A DNA stretch of 64,000 bases, taken from positions 5,649,486-5,713,485 of the forward strand of contig NZ_CP022161.1 of NCBI RefSeq assembly GCF_002214185.1, given 5' to 3'. The translations under genes were made by a program, and so were the position numbers. The stretch comes from Streptomyces capitiformicae (GTDB lineage: Bacteria > Actinomycetota > Actinomycetes > Streptomycetales > Streptomycetaceae). The notes beneath the pieces were generated by a model that worked only from the letters and a program-made list of their open reading frames with translations, ran no database searches and was not told where the DNA came from. Numbering within the stretch: position 1 is the stretch's first letter; every line of letters begins with the position of its first letter. Below, piece by piece: positions 26,501-35,694 of this stretch.

Positions 26501-29500
26501 CTGGCCGAGGACTGTCTTCGACCGACCGATCCCGACGTCGAGTTCGTCCCGCTGCTGCGCGGCGGAGTACCCGAGGCCGAGACCGTGCTGTCCGCCCTCG
26601 CCCGTCTGCACTGCGCCGGTACGGATGTGGCGTGGGACGCGGTCCTGGGGAGCGGCACGCTGGTGGAGTTGCCGACGTACGCGTTCGAGCACGAGTGGTT
26701 CTGGCTCGCGCCCGGCTCCGGTAAGGGCGGCGCGGGGCAGGTGCGGTCGCTGGGCCTGGAGAAGGTCGAGCACGGGCTGCTGGGGGCGCTGGTCGAGACG
26801 GGCGACGGCCGCGCGGTCGTGTCCGGGCGGCTGGACGTCTCGACACAGGGCTGGCTCGCCGACCACGCGATCGGAGGACGCGTCCTCTTCCCGGGCACGG
26901 GGTTCGTGGAGGTCGTGGTGCGCGCCGCCGCGGAGCTGGGGTGCGCCCGTGTCGACGAACTGATCATCCACACCCCCCTGGTGCTGCCCGCCACGGGCGG
27001 CGTCCAGCTCCGGGTGGCCCTGGGCGAGCCGGACGAGAACGGAGCCCGCTCGGCCGAGGTGTTCGCGCGTCCGGAGGGGCAAGGCGTCGCGGAGGGCTGG
27101 GTACGGCACGCGAGCGGGGCCGTGGCGCGGGGCGGAACGAACGCGCGTGACGTCGACCTGGACGGCGTCTGGCCGCCGGCCGACAGCGTGTCCCTCCCGC
27201 TGGAGGGGTTCTACGACGATCTCCTGGCCGGCGGCTACTCGTACGGGCCGGCCTTCCGTGGCGTGCGTGCCCTGTGGCGACGCGGTGACGACGTCTTCGC
27301 CGAGGTGGAGCTCCCGGACGACGTACGGGCGGGGGCCTCCGGCTTCGAGATCCATCCCGCCCTGCTGGACGCGGCCCTCCAGGCGCTGGAACCGCTGCTC
27401 GGGAACGAAGGCGGGGTCCTGCTGCCGTTCGGCTGGAACGGTGTGTCGGTCGGCGCGGCGGGGGCCGCGGCGGCTCGGGTGAAGGTGTCCCGCGCGGCCG
27501 ACGGCGGGACGTCGGTGACGCTGGCCGACCGTACCGGCGCCGTGATCCTGCGCGTCGACTCGCTGGTGCTGCTGCCGTTGGACGCGGAGCGGGGCGAGGC
27601 CCAAGGTCCCGCCGCCCGGCTGGACGACTCGCTCTTCCGGGCGGAATGGACGGAGGTGTCCGCACCCGCCGAGCAGGTGTCCGGGGTGTGGGGCGTGCTC
27701 GGTGACGTGGACGGCGCTCTCGTTCAGGCGCTGCGGACCGCGGGCGTGGCCGTGACCGACGCCGTCGACGTACGCGACCCGGTCGACACCGTGGTGTTGG
27801 AGTACGCCCCGCGACCGTACGCCGATCTGCCGGAAGCGGTGCGCGACACCGTCCTTTCGGCGCTGGCCCGTGTGCAGCGGTGGGTGGCCGACGAGTCGGC
27901 GGCGCCGTCACGGCTGGTGGCCGTGACGCGGAACGCGGTGGCCGCCAGGCCGGGTGAGCGGCCGGACCCGGTAACGGCTCCGCTGTGGGGTCTGCTGCGG
28001 GCCGCCCAGGCGGAACACCCGGACCGGATCGTGCTGGTGGACCACGACGGCAGCCCGGAGTCCCTTGCGGCGGTCGCCGCCGCGGCCCACTGCGGCGAGC
28101 CGGAGGTGGCACTGCGCTCGGGGCTGCCGCTCGCACCCCGGCTGGCCCGGCTGGAGGCCGCCGGTCTCCTGACGATTCCTCAGGACGCCCTCGCCTGGCG
28201 GCTGGAGAACGCGGAGCGAGGCACACTGGGCGGGCTGGCACTGGTCGCCGTGCCCGAGGCGCCGGCTCCTCTGGCCCCCGGGGAGGTCCGGGTGGCGGTC
28301 CGCGCCGCCGGGCTGAACTTCCGCGACGCGTTGATCGCGGCGGGCATGTACCCCGACGAGAAGGCCGCGATGGGCGGCGAGGGCGCGGGCGTGGTCACCG
28401 AGGTCGGAGCGGATGTGCGCGATCTCGCGCCGGGTGACCGGGTGTTGGGCCTGATGGAGGGCTCGCTGGGTTCCGTCACGGTCACCGACCGGCGGCTGGT
28501 GGCGCGGATCCCGGACGGCTGGTCCTTCGCCCGCGCCGCGTCCGTGCCGATGGTGTTCCTGACCGCGCTGTACGGCCTGACCGACCTCGCCCGGCTGCGC
28601 GACGGGGAACGCGTCCTGGTGCACGCGGCGACCGGTGGCGTGGGCATGGCCGCCGTCCAGTTGGCCCGGCACCTGGGCGCGGAGGTGTACGCGACGGCCG
28701 GCCCCGCCAAGTGGGGGGTGCTGCGGTCGATGGGGTTCGACGAGGGTCACATCGCCTCCTCCCGGGACCTCGGCTTCGAGCGGTGCTTCACCGGCGCGAC
28801 CGGTGGCGAGGGCGTCGACGTCGTCCTCAACTCGCTTGCCCGCGACCACGTCGACGCGTCACTGCGTCTGCTGCGCGAGGGCGGCCGGTTCGTGGAGATG
28901 GGCAAGACCGACCTCCGTGATCCCGACCGGCTGGCCGCCTCGTATCCGGGGGTGGAATACCGTGCCTTCGACCTGATCGAGGCCGGGGCGGACCGCATCG
29001 GCTCGATGCTGACCGAGCTGATGGAACTGTTCGAGCGCGGGGTGCTCACCCCGCTCCCCCTGACCGTGTGGGACGTACGGCAGGCACCTGGGGCGCTGCG
29101 CCACATGAGCCAGGCCCGGCACATCGGCAAGAACGTCCTCACCATGCCCCAACCTCTCGACCCCGCCGGAACGGTGCTGGTGACGGGGGGCACGGGCGTG
29201 CTCGGCGGGCTGCTGGCCCGGCATCTGGTGGTCACGTCGGGGGTGCGCCACCTGCTGTTGGCAGGCCGCCGAGGGGACGACGCCCCGGGTGTACGGGAGC
29301 TCGTCGCGGAGTTGTCCGCGCTGGGCGCGGAGGTGTCCGTCGCGGCGTGCGACGTGACGGACCGTACGGCGGTGGCGGCGCTGCTCGCGGGGATCCCGCC
29401 CGAGCGTCCGCTGACGGGCGTGGTGCATGCGAGCGGGCTCCTGGACGACGGCGCGCTCGACGCGCTGACGCCCGAGCGGGTGGCTCCCGTGCTGCGTGCC

Positions 29501-30268
29501 AAGGTGGACGGGGCGGTGCACCTGGACGAGCTGACCCGCGACCGGGATCTCGCGCTGTTCGCCCTGTTCTCGTCGTCCGCGGGGCTGTGGGGCAGCGCGG
29601 GGCAGGCGAGTTACGCGGCGGCGAACGTGTTCCTGGACGCGCTCGCGCTGCGACGCCGGGCGGACGGACTGCCGGGCGCCTCCCTGGAGTGGGGGCTGTG
29701 GGCGCAGGCCAGCGGGATGACCGGCCACCTCGGCGAGCGGGAGTTGGCCCGCATGGCGGCCGAGGGCATCAGGCCACTGCCCACCGAGCGGGCGCTGGCG
29801 CTGTTCGACGCGGCCCTCGCCTCGGGCGAGACGGTGACGGTGCCGATGGATCTCGATCTGTCGGCGCTGCGCGGCCGGGAGGAGGTGCCGGCCCTGCTGC
29901 GCGGGCTGGTGCGTCCGGTGCCGGGGCGGGAGCGGACGGCCGCGGCGCCGCCCGCGGACCCGCGGGAGCTGCGCACGAGGCTGGCGGCTCTGGCTCCGGC
30001 CGAACGGGACGCCCGGATGCTGGAGTTGGTCCGCGAGCATGCCGCCGCCGTCCTCGGCCACGCGTCGGCCGGGAAGCTGGACCCGGAACGGCGGCTGCGT
30101 GACCTCGGATTCGACTCCGTGACCGTCGTCCTGCTGCGCAACCACCTGAAGAAAGCGACCGGGTTGAAGCTGTCGCCCGCCGTGCTCTGGGACCACCCGA
30201 CGCCGATCGCCCTGGCCGGCTATCTGTCCACCGCGCTCGCCGAGCCTGCGGAATCGCGGAACAGCTGA
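23579..30268 (+). CDS. Type I PKS: ACP-KS-AT-DH-ER-KR-ACP
   Basis: 2229 residues. ACP1 has Ser69 in [11 protein letters not shown] spans about 129-555 with Cys300 (DTACSAS), His435 (EGHATGT instead of EAHGTGT) and His475. AT spans about 600-1030 with nucleophile Ser788 (GHSLGE) and specificity motif QAAH at 888-891 in place of HAFH (malonyl) or YASH (methylmalonyl). DH has His1096 ([10 protein letters not shown]) and Asp1264 (HPALLDA). ER has [11 protein letters not shown] near 1682. KR has GGTGVLGG near 1868, Tyr2012 and an LDD motif (B-type). ACP2 has Ser2180 (LGFDSVT). All domains look active, so one extension would be fully reduced. No thioesterase and no C-terminal docking domain are present. 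The N-terminal ACP can serve as a loading ACP for the ligase/acyltransferase pair encoded just downstream. Confidence 0.95.
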   Translation: MSHTPETAGPARPQAEPPSLPADFAALPAPERERRLLDVVRECAAAALAKDAPTEIDVSTDLLSQGLDSLAAVRLHALLIAATGLTLPVTLAFDHPTPLSIAARLHSGLLGSATEPEGPGRPAVDPGEPVAIVAMGCRLPGGVGSPEDLWRLVEDGVDAISPFPDNRGWDIDALYDPDPDAPGRTYVRQGGFLHDAGAFDAGLFGISPREALAMDPQQRLLLEVAWETVERAAIPVASLRGSRTGVFAGAEHFEHGPKLCEAEDGLESLLLTGAAGSVVSGRVAYALGLEGPAVTVDTACSASLVALHLAVQSLRSGECDLALAGGVAVMAEPGGFVAFSRQGGLARDGRCKPFSAAADGTAWSEGVGLLLLERLSDARRHGRRVLAVVRGTAVNQDGASNGLTAPSGHAQRGVIRAALASAGLSAPDVDVVEGHATGTTLGDPIEAQALLATYGQGREPGQPLLLTALKSNIGHTQAAAGVAGVIKTVMGLRHGVVPGTLHVGEVTPHVDWSAGAVEVVTRPVPWPRVDGRVRRAGVSSFGMSGTNAHAILEQGDQESAESAGEPVGAPVRAGAARHSADGASTAASPDASEAAAEAGGSVPVLVSARGAAALRKQAARLADFLTERPGARPADVAWSLATARSAFEHRGVVLGSGRDALLAGLRTLARGEEAPGVVRGRAVHGGRTAFLFSGAGPQRLGMGRELYRDHPVFARTFDEACSHLDGRLGLSVRELVFGDDTRGDDDASDRARLDRIANSQAALFALEISLFRLLESWGVRPDFVLGHSLGEVSAACAAGVFSLKDAAVLVAARGRLMQSLPAGGAMVAVQASEAEVEPDLAGLEGRAAVAAVNGPSSVVLSGDEDVVLAVAARWEAAGRSTKRLRVSQAAHSPWMDALLDDFRNVAHCVSYAPPVIPVVSTVTGTHATPEDLCSPEYWVRHIRQAVRFHDGVRRLVEAGATTVVELGPDPVLCALAEDCLRPTDPDVEFVPLLRGGVPEAETVLSALARLHCAGTDVAWDAVLGSGTLVELPTYAFEHEWFWLAPGSGKGGAGQVRSLGLEKVEHGLLGALVETGDGRAVVSGRLDVSTQGWLADHAIGGRVLFPGTGFVEVVVRAAAELGCARVDELIIHTPLVLPATGGVQLRVALGEPDENGARSAEVFARPEGQGVAEGWVRHASGAVARGGTNARDVDLDGVWPPADSVSLPLEGFYDDLLAGGYSYGPAFRGVRALWRRGDDVFAEVELPDDVRAGASGFEIHPALLDAALQALEPLLGNEGGVLLPFGWNGVSVGAAGAAAARVKVSRAADGGTSVTLADRTGAVILRVDSLVLLPLDAERGEAQGPAARLDDSLFRAEWTEVSAPAEQVSGVWGVLGDVDGALVQALRTAGVAVTDAVDVRDPVDTVVLEYAPRPYADLPEAVRDTVLSALARVQRWVADESAAPSRLVAVTRNAVAARPGERPDPVTAPLWGLLRAAQAEHPDRIVLVDHDGSPESLAAVAAAAHCGEPEVALRSGLPLAPRLARLEAAGLLTIPQDALAWRLENAERGTLGGLALVAVPEAPAPLAPGEVRVAVRAAGLNFRDALIAAGMYPDEKAAMGGEGAGVVTEVGADVRDLAPGDRVLGLMEGSLGSVTVTDRRLVARIPDGWSFARAASVPMVFLTALYGLTDLARLRDGERVLVHAATGGVGMAAVQLARHLGAEVYATAGPAKWGVLRSMGFDEGHIASSRDLGFERCFTGATGGEGVDVVLNSLARDHVDASLRLLREGGRFVEMGKTDLRDPDRLAASYPGVEYRAFDLIEAGADRIGSMLTELMELFERGVLTPLPLTVWDVRQAPGALRHMSQARHIGKNVLTMPQPLDPAGTVLVTGGTGVLGGLLARHLVVTSGVRHLLLAGRRGDDAPGVRELVAELSALGAEVSVAACDVTDRTAVAALLAGIPPERPLTGVVHASGLLDDGALDALTPERVAPVLRAKVDGAVHLDELTRDRDLALFALFSSSAGLWGSAGQASYAAANVFLDALALRRRADGLPGASLEWGLWAQASGMTGHLGERELARMAAEGIRPLPTERALALFDAALASGETVTVPMDLDLSALRGREEVPALLRGLVRPVPGRERTAAAPPADPRELRTRLAALAPAERDARMLELVREHAAAVLGHASAGKLDPERRLRDLGFDSVTVVLLRNHLKKATGLKLSPAVLWDHPTPIALAGYLSTALAEPAESRNS

Positions 30269-30305
30269 CGGCCCACACGACGCGAACAGACGATCAGAAG
30301 GGAAC

Positions 30306-31730
30306 GTGAGGCCGATGACCGCGAAACTCTACGCGGTGGACTCCATACAGACGTTCGACGAGTTCGAGCAGAAGGCACTGGCCCTCGCCGACGCACTGCG
30401 CGAGAACGGGGTCGGCACCGGCACCCGCGTCCTGCTCAAGGCCCAGAACTCCGTGGGTTATGTGGGGATGCTCCTCGCGCTCATGCATCTCGGGGCGTCC
30501 ATCGTGCTGGTGGACGGGCAGGAACGGGCCGACGAGACCGAGGACATCTGCGCCCGCGCGGACGTCGCGCTCTGTCTGGTGGACGACAACGCCCCGCTGG
30601 CCGCGACCGCGCCCCGGCGCTACATCTACGAGCTGCTGGTGGAGGCCTCGGAGCGCAGGCCCACCGAGGGGGCGCTGTCCTTCGACACCTGGTGCGCCCT
30701 GCCGGACGGCCTCATCATGTGGTCCTCGGGCTCGACCGGAAAGCCGAAGGGGATCGTCAAGACCGGTGCGTCGTTCCTGCGGAACCTGGAGCGCAACGCC
30801 CGGCAGGTGGGCCACCGCCCCGACGACGTACTGCTGCCGATGCTGCCGTTCTCGCACCAGTACGGCCTGTCCATGGTGCTCATCGCCTGGCTCGTGCGCT
30901 GTTCGCTGGTGATCGCCCCGTACACGCGGCTGGACCACACCCTCCACATGGCCGAGCGCTGCGGTGCCACGGTCCTGGACGCGACACCGGCGACGTACCG
31001 CAGCATCCTCAACATCATCGCCCGCCGCCCGGCCGCCCAGGCCGAGCTGGCCGGGGTGCGGATGTTCTGCAGCGGTGCGGCCCCGCTCGGCAACCACCTG
31101 GTCGCCGACTACGTCAAGACCTTCGGTCTGCCCCTGCTGGACAGTTACGGCAGCACCGAGCTGGGGAACATCGCCTTCGCCACCGAGGACAACCCGGTCG
31201 CCTGCGGCAAGGCCATGGAGGGCCTCCAGCTGCGGATCGTCGACGACTCGGGGGCGGACCTTCCGCCGAACGAGATCGGCGAGATCCTGGTGTTGACGCC
31301 CGACATGATGCAGGGCTTCCTCGGCGACGACGGCACCGTCCAGGAGGCCGACCGCGGCTGGTACGCCACCGGTGACTTCGGCCGTCTCGACGCGGCCGGC
31401 AACCTCTTCGTGGTCGGCCGCAAGTTCGCCGTCCACCGCATGGGTTACACGCTGTACCCGGAGATCATCGAGCACAAGCTGGCGGCCGGCGGCTGCAACG
31501 CCAAGGTGGTCGCCCTGCCCGACGAGCGGCGCGGCTGTGAGCTGGTCTGCTTCGTGGAGGACGAGCAGCGGCGCGACCGGGCGTACTGGCGGGAGATGGT
31601 CAACGAGCTGTTGCCGGCGTTCGAGCGGCCCAACCACATCGAGGTGGTCGAGCGGTTCCCGCTGAACCGCAACGGCAAGCCCGACAAACGGCAGTTGGGC
31701 GAACTGGCGGCGGCGAAAGCATGGGCATGA
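30306..31730 (+). CDS. AMP-forming acyl ligase (ANL superfamily), starter-activating candidate
   Basis: 474 residues, shorter than typical acyl-CoA synthetases (about 520-550) because the N-terminal region is compact. P-loop MWSSGSTGKPKGIVKT near 140, A5 DSYGSTELGN near 280, A7 YATGDFGRL near 355, A10 LNRNGKPDKRQL with the adenylation Lys near 455. It activates a carboxylic acid as acyl-AMP and transfers it to CoA or an ACP. It lies 37 bp after the PKS and overlaps the FabD-like acyltransferase. With the amine oxidase nearby it resembles the ligase of guanidinobutyryl/aminobutyryl starter cassettes. Start GTG 30306 (AGAAGGGA upstream) or ATG 30315. Substrate unverified. Confidence 0.9.
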   Translation: MRPMTAKLYAVDSIQTFDEFEQKALALADALRENGVGTGTRVLLKAQNSVGYVGMLLALMHLGASIVLVDGQERADETEDICARADVALCLVDDNAPLAATAPRRYIYELLVEASERRPTEGALSFDTWCALPDGLIMWSSGSTGKPKGIVKTGASFLRNLERNARQVGHRPDDVLLPMLPFSHQYGLSMVLIAWLVRCSLVIAPYTRLDHTLHMAERCGATVLDATPATYRSILNIIARRPAAQAELAGVRMFCSGAAPLGNHLVADYVKTFGLPLLDSYGSTELGNIAFATEDNPVACGKAMEGLQLRIVDDSGADLPPNEIGEILVLTPDMMQGFLGDDGTVQEADRGWYATGDFGRLDAAGNLFVVGRKFAVHRMGYTLYPEIIEHKLAAGGCNAKVVALPDERRGCELVCFVEDEQRRDRAYWREMVNELLPAFERPNHIEVVERFPLNRNGKPDKRQLGELAAAKAWA

Positions 31731-32668
31731 CCACCGAGACGACCGAGCGGCAGCCGGGGACGGCGATGGTCTTCCCCGGCATGGGTCCGGTGAAGTTCGC
31801 CGACGTCGGCGAGTTCCTGACCTTCAACTCGCACGCCCGCAAACGCCTGAAGGTCGCCGACGAGGTCCTCGGCTATTCGCTGATGGACCGCTACCGCCGG
31901 TCGGCGGACGACTACGACGAGGCCGCCCAAGTGGCCTTCCTGACCGTCTCGTCGGCGCTGGCCGACTGGGCGGAGGAGTCGCTGGAGGTGCGTCCCGTGA
32001 TCTGCGCGGGTCCCAGCTTCGGGCAGCGGGCCATGGCCGCGTACTCGGGCGCGCTCTCCTTCGCCGACACGGTCCGGCTCACCGTCCGGCTCGCCCGCTG
32101 CGAGGCAGAGTACTTCGCCACCGAGTACGAGGACGTGGTCACCCTGACCTTCCTGCGGACCCCGCGGGAGCGGCTCGACGAGATCCTCGCCGAACTGACC
32201 GAGCGGGGCGAGTACTTCGACTTCTCGGGCTATCTGGACCGCGACTTCTACATGCTCTCGCTGCGGGAGCCGATGCTCGACTGGATGCGCGGCCGGATCA
32301 GCGCCGCCGGCGGCTACTCCCTCTACACCATGCGCCCACCGGTGCACGCCGCCGCCTTCGGGAAACTGCGCCGACGGGTCGAGGAAGAGGTCTTCGGCGA
32401 GTTCGACTTCGCCGCACCCCGGCTGCCGGTCGTGGCCGACCAGGACGGCTCACTGGTGACGACGGCGGCGGGCCTACGCACCATGCTGCTCGACACCTTC
32501 GACCGGCCGGTCCACTGGGAGCGGGTGACGAGGACGCTCCGGGAACAGGGCGTTCGGCGGATCTGCATGGCCGGTCCGGAGAACATCTTCGCCCGGCTCG
32601 ACTGCACCACGGCCGACTTCGAACTGCTCTCGGCCACTCCGGAACGGACGCTGCGGCAGCAGGCCTGA
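31721..32668 (+). CDS. FabD-like acyltransferase with modified active-site motif
   Basis: 315-residue stand-alone acyltransferase of malonyl-CoA:ACP transacylase fold. FPGMG replaces the usual FPGQG. The nucleophile elbow is CAGPSFGQRA, so the Ser is present but the preceding His of GHSxG is Pro. The catalytic His is probably in RPPVHAAAF. The equivalent of the Arg that binds the malonyl carboxylate is absent or not obvious, which suggests a non-malonyl acyl group. ATG 31721 and ATG 31727 are both in frame; the latter gives an ATGA overlap with the ligase stop. It is likely to move the activated starter onto the PKS loading ACP. It ends at a perfect 18-bp stem terminator. Confidence 0.85.
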   Translation: MGMTTETTERQPGTAMVFPGMGPVKFADVGEFLTFNSHARKRLKVADEVLGYSLMDRYRRSADDYDEAAQVAFLTVSSALADWAEESLEVRPVICAGPSFGQRAMAAYSGALSFADTVRLTVRLARCEAEYFATEYEDVVTLTFLRTPRERLDEILAELTERGEYFDFSGYLDRDFYMLSLREPMLDWMRGRISAAGGYSLYTMRPPVHAAAFGKLRRRVEEEVFGEFDFAAPRLPVVADQDGSLVTTAAGLRTMLLDTFDRPVHWERVTRTLREQGVRRICMAGPENIFARLDCTTADFELLSATPERTLRQQA

Positions 32669-32679
32669 GGGCCGGGAAC

Positions 32680-32720
32680 AAGAAGCGGTCCGTGTGCCGG
32701 ATGCACACGGACCGCTTCTT
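32680..32720. terminator. Long perfect hairpin terminator
   Basis: AAGAAGCGGTCCGTGTGC pairs with its exact complement at 32703-32720 across a five-base loop, an 18-bp stem. The right arm ends in CTTCTT. It separates the PKS-ligase-acyltransferase unit from the convergent amine oxidase gene. Confidence 0.85.
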
Positions 32721-32748
32721 CGTGCCCTTCCTGGTGTCTGCCAGACGG

Positions 32749-34428
32749 TCAGAGCTCGTCCAGCTCCAGCGGCGCGAGCTCGGCGAAGACATCCCCCGGC
32801 CCGGGGTTGGCCGGATGGCTGCCGCCGCCGAGATGCCGTACGACACCCCACACCGCGTTGAGTGCCGTGGTGACCGCGCCCTCCGCGAAACCGCCGGTCC
32901 AGGAGACGTCGTCGCCGGCCAGGAAGAAGCCCCGCTGGTGTTCGGGCAGGGCGCTCTGCATGAAGTGGGTGAACAGGCGGCGCTGGTAGCGGTAGTGGCC
33001 GGGCAGGTTGGCCTTGAAGGCCCCGGTGAACCAGGGTTCGTTCTCCCAGCTGACGGCCACCGGCGGCGCGATGATGTGCGACCGGATGTCCACGCCCGGG
33101 TAGATCTCGCCGAGCGAGCGCAGGACGGCCTCCAGCCGCTCCTCGGCGGACATCGCGGCGACCCGCTGGGAGTCGTCGTTCCAGGTGTAGGACAGGCACA
33201 TCACGCCGGGGCGGCCGGGCCCACGGTCGAAGAGGTACACCGAGCGCGGCAGCCGGTCGGTGAGCGTCATGCCCATCACGTCCCGCCCGGTCGTGGCGTC
33301 GACGTCCCGCCAGAACGGCCGGTCGGTGAGCGCGAAGAGCTTGGAGGAGCCCATGTAGTGGGTGCGCTCGATCGCCGACCGGACCGGGCCGGGCAGCAGC
33401 GCGTCGTCGCAGGCGACCCGGCTGTTCAGCAGCCGGTGCTGCCCGGTGAAGACCACCGCCCGGTAGCCGCGTGTCCGGCCGTCGGCGTCGGTGACCTCGA
33501 TACGTTCTCCCGCGCGACGCAGCGCGGTGACGGCGGGCCGGGGCCGGTCCTCGTGCAGTGCGGCGAGCGACGTACCGGCCGGCCAGTGCGCGAGGCGCTC
33601 GGGAGCGTACCGCCACAGGCCCAGCGGCACCTGCTCGCAGCCGCCCTCGATGGTCCGCTGGTCGACGTCGGCCTCGGTGTAGACGACACGGAGGATCTCC
33701 AGCATCGAGTTGGGGAAGTCGGTGTCCCAGCCGCCGGTGCCGAAACCGACCTGCCCGAACAGTTCACGGAGCCGGAAGGAGGCGAAGGCGGGCGTGGAGC
33801 TGAGGTAGCCGTAGAAGGACTGGTCGTCCAGCAGCGGCACCAGACGGTTCCACATCGCCTTGATGGTGGCCGTGTCGCGGGTGCGGATCGCCTCCTGCAT
33901 GACCCATACGTCGGCCTGCTCGCGCAACGTCTTGTCCCAGGCGTCGGCGACCTCCCGGTAGACGGGCGGCAGATCGGCCTCGGTCCGGGCCCAGTGGCTG
34001 ACGCCGCCGATGTCCACCACCGTCATGGGGGTGCAGGGGCTCAGCGGGTTGGGGAACGGCGTCGTACGCAGGCCGAGCGTGCGGACGTAGTGGAACAGGG
34101 CGGCGGCCGAGGGCGGGAACCGCATCGCCCCCAGCTCGGCCACCTCGTCCGGGAACCCCTCGAAGCCGACCGAGCGCATACGGCCGCCCAGTCGTCCCGC
34201 CTCGTGGAGGACCGGGCGCAGTCCCATGCGCATCAGCTCGTACGCGGCGACCAGCCCGGCCATCCCGCCGCCGACGATCGCGACCTCGGTGCCCAGCGCG
34301 TCGGCCGGTACGCCGCCCAGCCCCGCGGGGTGGCGCAGCCAGTCGTCGTAGGCGAAGGGGAAGTCGGGGCAGAGCATGGTGAGCCGAGGGCTCGACGGAC
34401 CGTCCCCATGAAGAGCGGTGAGAAGCAT
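32749..34428 (-). CDS. Flavin amine oxidase / amino-acid 2-monooxygenase family protein
   Basis: About 559 residues from ATG 34428 (GTG 34449 and ATG 34377 are alternatives). FAD-binding VAIVGGGMAGLVAAYEL and EAGRLGGRMRS lie near residues 45-85, and the C-terminal FFLAGDDVSWTGGFAEGAV closes the flavin site. The overall pattern, with an insertion around 130-220, resembles tryptophan 2-monooxygenase and arginine/phenylalanine monooxygenases, which turn an amino acid into the chain-shortened amide plus CO2. In desertomycin/azalomycin-type pathways such an enzyme starts 4-guanidinobutyryl starter formation together with a ligase and an acyltransferase, both encoded here. A PAS-LuxR-like site lies about 55 bp upstream. 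An amidase for the next step is not seen. Confidence 0.88.
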   Translation of the reverse strand: MLLTALHGDGPSSPRLTMLCPDFPFAYDDWLRHPAGLGGVPADALGTEVAIVGGGMAGLVAAYELMRMGLRPVLHEAGRLGGRMRSVGFEGFPDEVAELGAMRFPPSAAALFHYVRTLGLRTTPFPNPLSPCTPMTVVDIGGVSHWARTEADLPPVYREVADAWDKTLREQADVWVMQEAIRTRDTATIKAMWNRLVPLLDDQSFYGYLSSTPAFASFRLRELFGQVGFGTGGWDTDFPNSMLEILRVVYTEADVDQRTIEGGCEQVPLGLWRYAPERLAHWPAGTSLAALHEDRPRPAVTALRRAGERIEVTDADGRTRGYRAVVFTGQHRLLNSRVACDDALLPGPVRSAIERTHYMGSSKLFALTDRPFWRDVDATTGRDVMGMTLTDRLPRSVYLFDRGPGRPGVMCLSYTWNDDSQRVAAMSAEERLEAVLRSLGEIYPGVDIRSHIIAPPVAVSWENEPWFTGAFKANLPGHYRYQRRLFTHFMQSALPEHQRGFFLAGDDVSWTGGFAEGAVTTALNAVWGVVRHLGGGSHPANPGPGDVFAELAPLELDEL

Positions 34429-34480
34429 CTGCTTAGCCCAGCACGACACTCAGACCCCGGACCAGCGAGCCCAGAGGACT

Positions 34481-34496
34481 CTAGGGAATTGCCGGT
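34481..34496. promoter_or_regulatory. PAS-LuxR-like operator upstream of the amine oxidase
   Basis: CTAGGGAATTGCCGGT matches 13 of 16 positions of CTVGGGAWWTCCCBAG with a perfect left half. Its inverse shares AATTCCCTAGAGTC with the P450 promoter site at 15459-15474. Confidence 0.55.
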
Positions 34497-34552
34497 CACG
34501 CGCGGTTCCCCGCGTCCCCACCCGCCCGCACCCGCCAACACACCGACTGGAC

Positions 34553-34645
34553 CGAGCTCTCCCGCGGGGGGTCGAAGGGGCGCGGCCCCTGGCGGATGGG
34601 ACGTGGATGGGACGGGTAGGGGCGGCGGGGGCGAGATGCATCCCC
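34553..34645. repeat. Streptomyces intergenic palindromic repeat, copy 1
   Basis: The stretch from CGAGCTCTCCCGC to GATGCATCCCC is nearly the same as 42748-42822, differing by small indels. It occurs between genes, GC-rich and with internal dyads. It lies in the 255-bp gap between the amine oxidase and the next operon, exactly at the boundary between the PKS locus and core chromosome. Confidence 0.75.
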
Positions 34646-34683
34646 GCCTCGCCAACCGCGGGCGCCGCACTATCGTGGAAGGC

Positions 34684-34749
34684 ATGGAGATCCCGTTCGT
34701 GCTCCAGCGGTGCGTCACACCCCGCGCGGCTGTCGGCGGCGCCGGATGA
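34684..34749 (+). CDS. 21-codon leader ORF overlapping the nucleotidyltransferase start
   Basis: ATG 34684 has GGAAGG immediately upstream. The frame runs 21 codons (begins MEIPFVLQRC, ends VGGAG) and stops in an ATGA overlap with the start of the next gene at 34746. It may be a translational-coupling leader or a short conserved peptide. Its small size means chance is not excluded. Confidence 0.4.
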   Translation: MEIPFVLQRCVTPRAAVGGAG

Positions 34750-35393
34750 AGACGCGGGGCGGCGGTGCCAGGGCGGCGGGCGGCCTCGCCGCCCTGAACG
34801 ACGACGGGCTCCCCCCGGACCGCACCCAGGCGATCCTCGAAGCGGCCAAGGAGGTCGCTTCGCTGCTCAAAGGGGGTGGGCACCCCTTCGCTCTGGCGGG
34901 CGGCGTCGCCGTATACGCCCACGGCGGCCCCGGAACGCTCCAGCACGACGTCGACTTCTGTGTGCTGCCCGAGGACATCGAGGCCGTGACCGCCACGCTG
35001 GAGACGGCCGGCCTGGAGGTGGTCGAACCTCCCGAGGACTGGCTGCTGAAGACCCGGAGCCACGGCCAGGAGGTCGACCTGATCTTCCGGCCGGCCCGGA
35101 CTCCGGTGACCCGCGAGCTGCTGGACCGCGCGGAGGTGCTGTCGGTCGAGTCCATGTGGATGCCCGTGCTGGCGGTCACCGACCTGCTCGTGGGCCGTCT
35201 GCTGGCCTTCTCCGAGCACTACTGCGACTTCGGTGCCGTACTGCCGATCGCCCGCACCCTGCGGGAGAAGATCGACTGGGCCCGGGTCCGGCACGAGTGC
35301 GGTGCCGAGCCCATGCCCGCCGCCTTCCTGTATCTGCTGGAGCGCCTCAACGTGATCGAGCCGGAGGAGACCGGCCATGGCGACAGAACCTGA
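34746..35393 (+). CDS. Nucleotidyltransferase family protein
   Basis: 215 residues from ATG 34746. The core contains [14 protein letters not shown] and LQHDVDFCVLPED, a nucleotidyltransferase-fold pattern (GG/S followed by D-x-D) seen in MNT/AbiEii-like and aminoglycoside-type enzymes; VDLIFRP supplies the third acidic residue. It overlaps the BON-like gene by 17 bp and the metallophosphoesterase follows, so the three form one operon. Nucleotide transfer to an unknown acceptor is expected. The absence of a HEPN or AbiEi antitoxin partner argues against a classical toxin system. The leader ORF overlapping its start suggests coupled translation. Confidence 0.8.
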   Translation: MKTRGGGARAAGGLAALNDDGLPPDRTQAILEAAKEVASLLKGGGHPFALAGGVAVYAHGGPGTLQHDVDFCVLPEDIEAVTATLETAGLEVVEPPEDWLLKTRSHGQEVDLIFRPARTPVTRELLDRAEVLSVESMWMPVLAVTDLLVGRLLAFSEHYCDFGAVLPIARTLREKIDWARVRHECGAEPMPAAFLYLLERLNVIEPEETGHGDRT

Positions 35394-35694
35394 CAACGGA
35401 CCGGCCGTCGGCGCGGACGCCGGTCCGGGCACCGGCACCGCCCACTCGGCGCCGAACACCGAGTACCGCATCGCCCACCTGGGCGAACGGCTCGCCGGTG
35501 GTGATCTGGCCGAGCTCGGTATGCGGATCGAGTCCCGGGGCGACACCGTGCACATCACCGGCACCGCGTCCACGGCGGGCGACCGCGAGGCGATCCTGCG
35601 CATCGCGGCGGAGGAGCTGCCGGGCATAGCCGTCCGGGCCGACATCGCTCTGGCCGACGTGACCGCGCCCGACCGTCCCGAGGAGCTGTCGTGA
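35377..35694 (+). CDS. BON-domain-like small protein
   Basis: 105 residues. After a Gly/Ala-rich N-terminus of about 28 residues the segment YRIAHLGERLAGGDLAELGM leads into MRIESRGDTVHITGTASTAG, resembling the BON fold (alpha-beta-beta-alpha-beta) found in proteins that bind membranes or ligands. There is no signal peptide, so it should be cytosolic. It overlaps the genes on both sides (17 bp upstream, GTGA downstream), so it works stoichiometrically with the nucleotidyltransferase and the phosphoesterase. Function unknown. Confidence 0.72.
   Translation: MATEPDNGPAVGADAGPGTGTAHSAPNTEYRIAHLGERLAGGDLAELGMRIESRGDTVHITGTASTAGDREAILRIAAEELPGIAVRADIALADVTAPDRPEELS

Noticed and set aside
24485..27604. 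Very long antisense frame (over 1000 codons) opposite the large PKS
   Set aside because: It is a GC-skew shadow of the PKS reading frame; its translation is Gly/Arg/His-rich with no domain, and the PKS on the other strand has all catalytic motifs.
34746..35694. Nucleotidyltransferase plus small protein considered as a toxin-antitoxin pair
   Set aside because: The small partner resembles a BON domain, not a HEPN or AbiEi antitoxin, and a metallophosphoesterase completes the operon.
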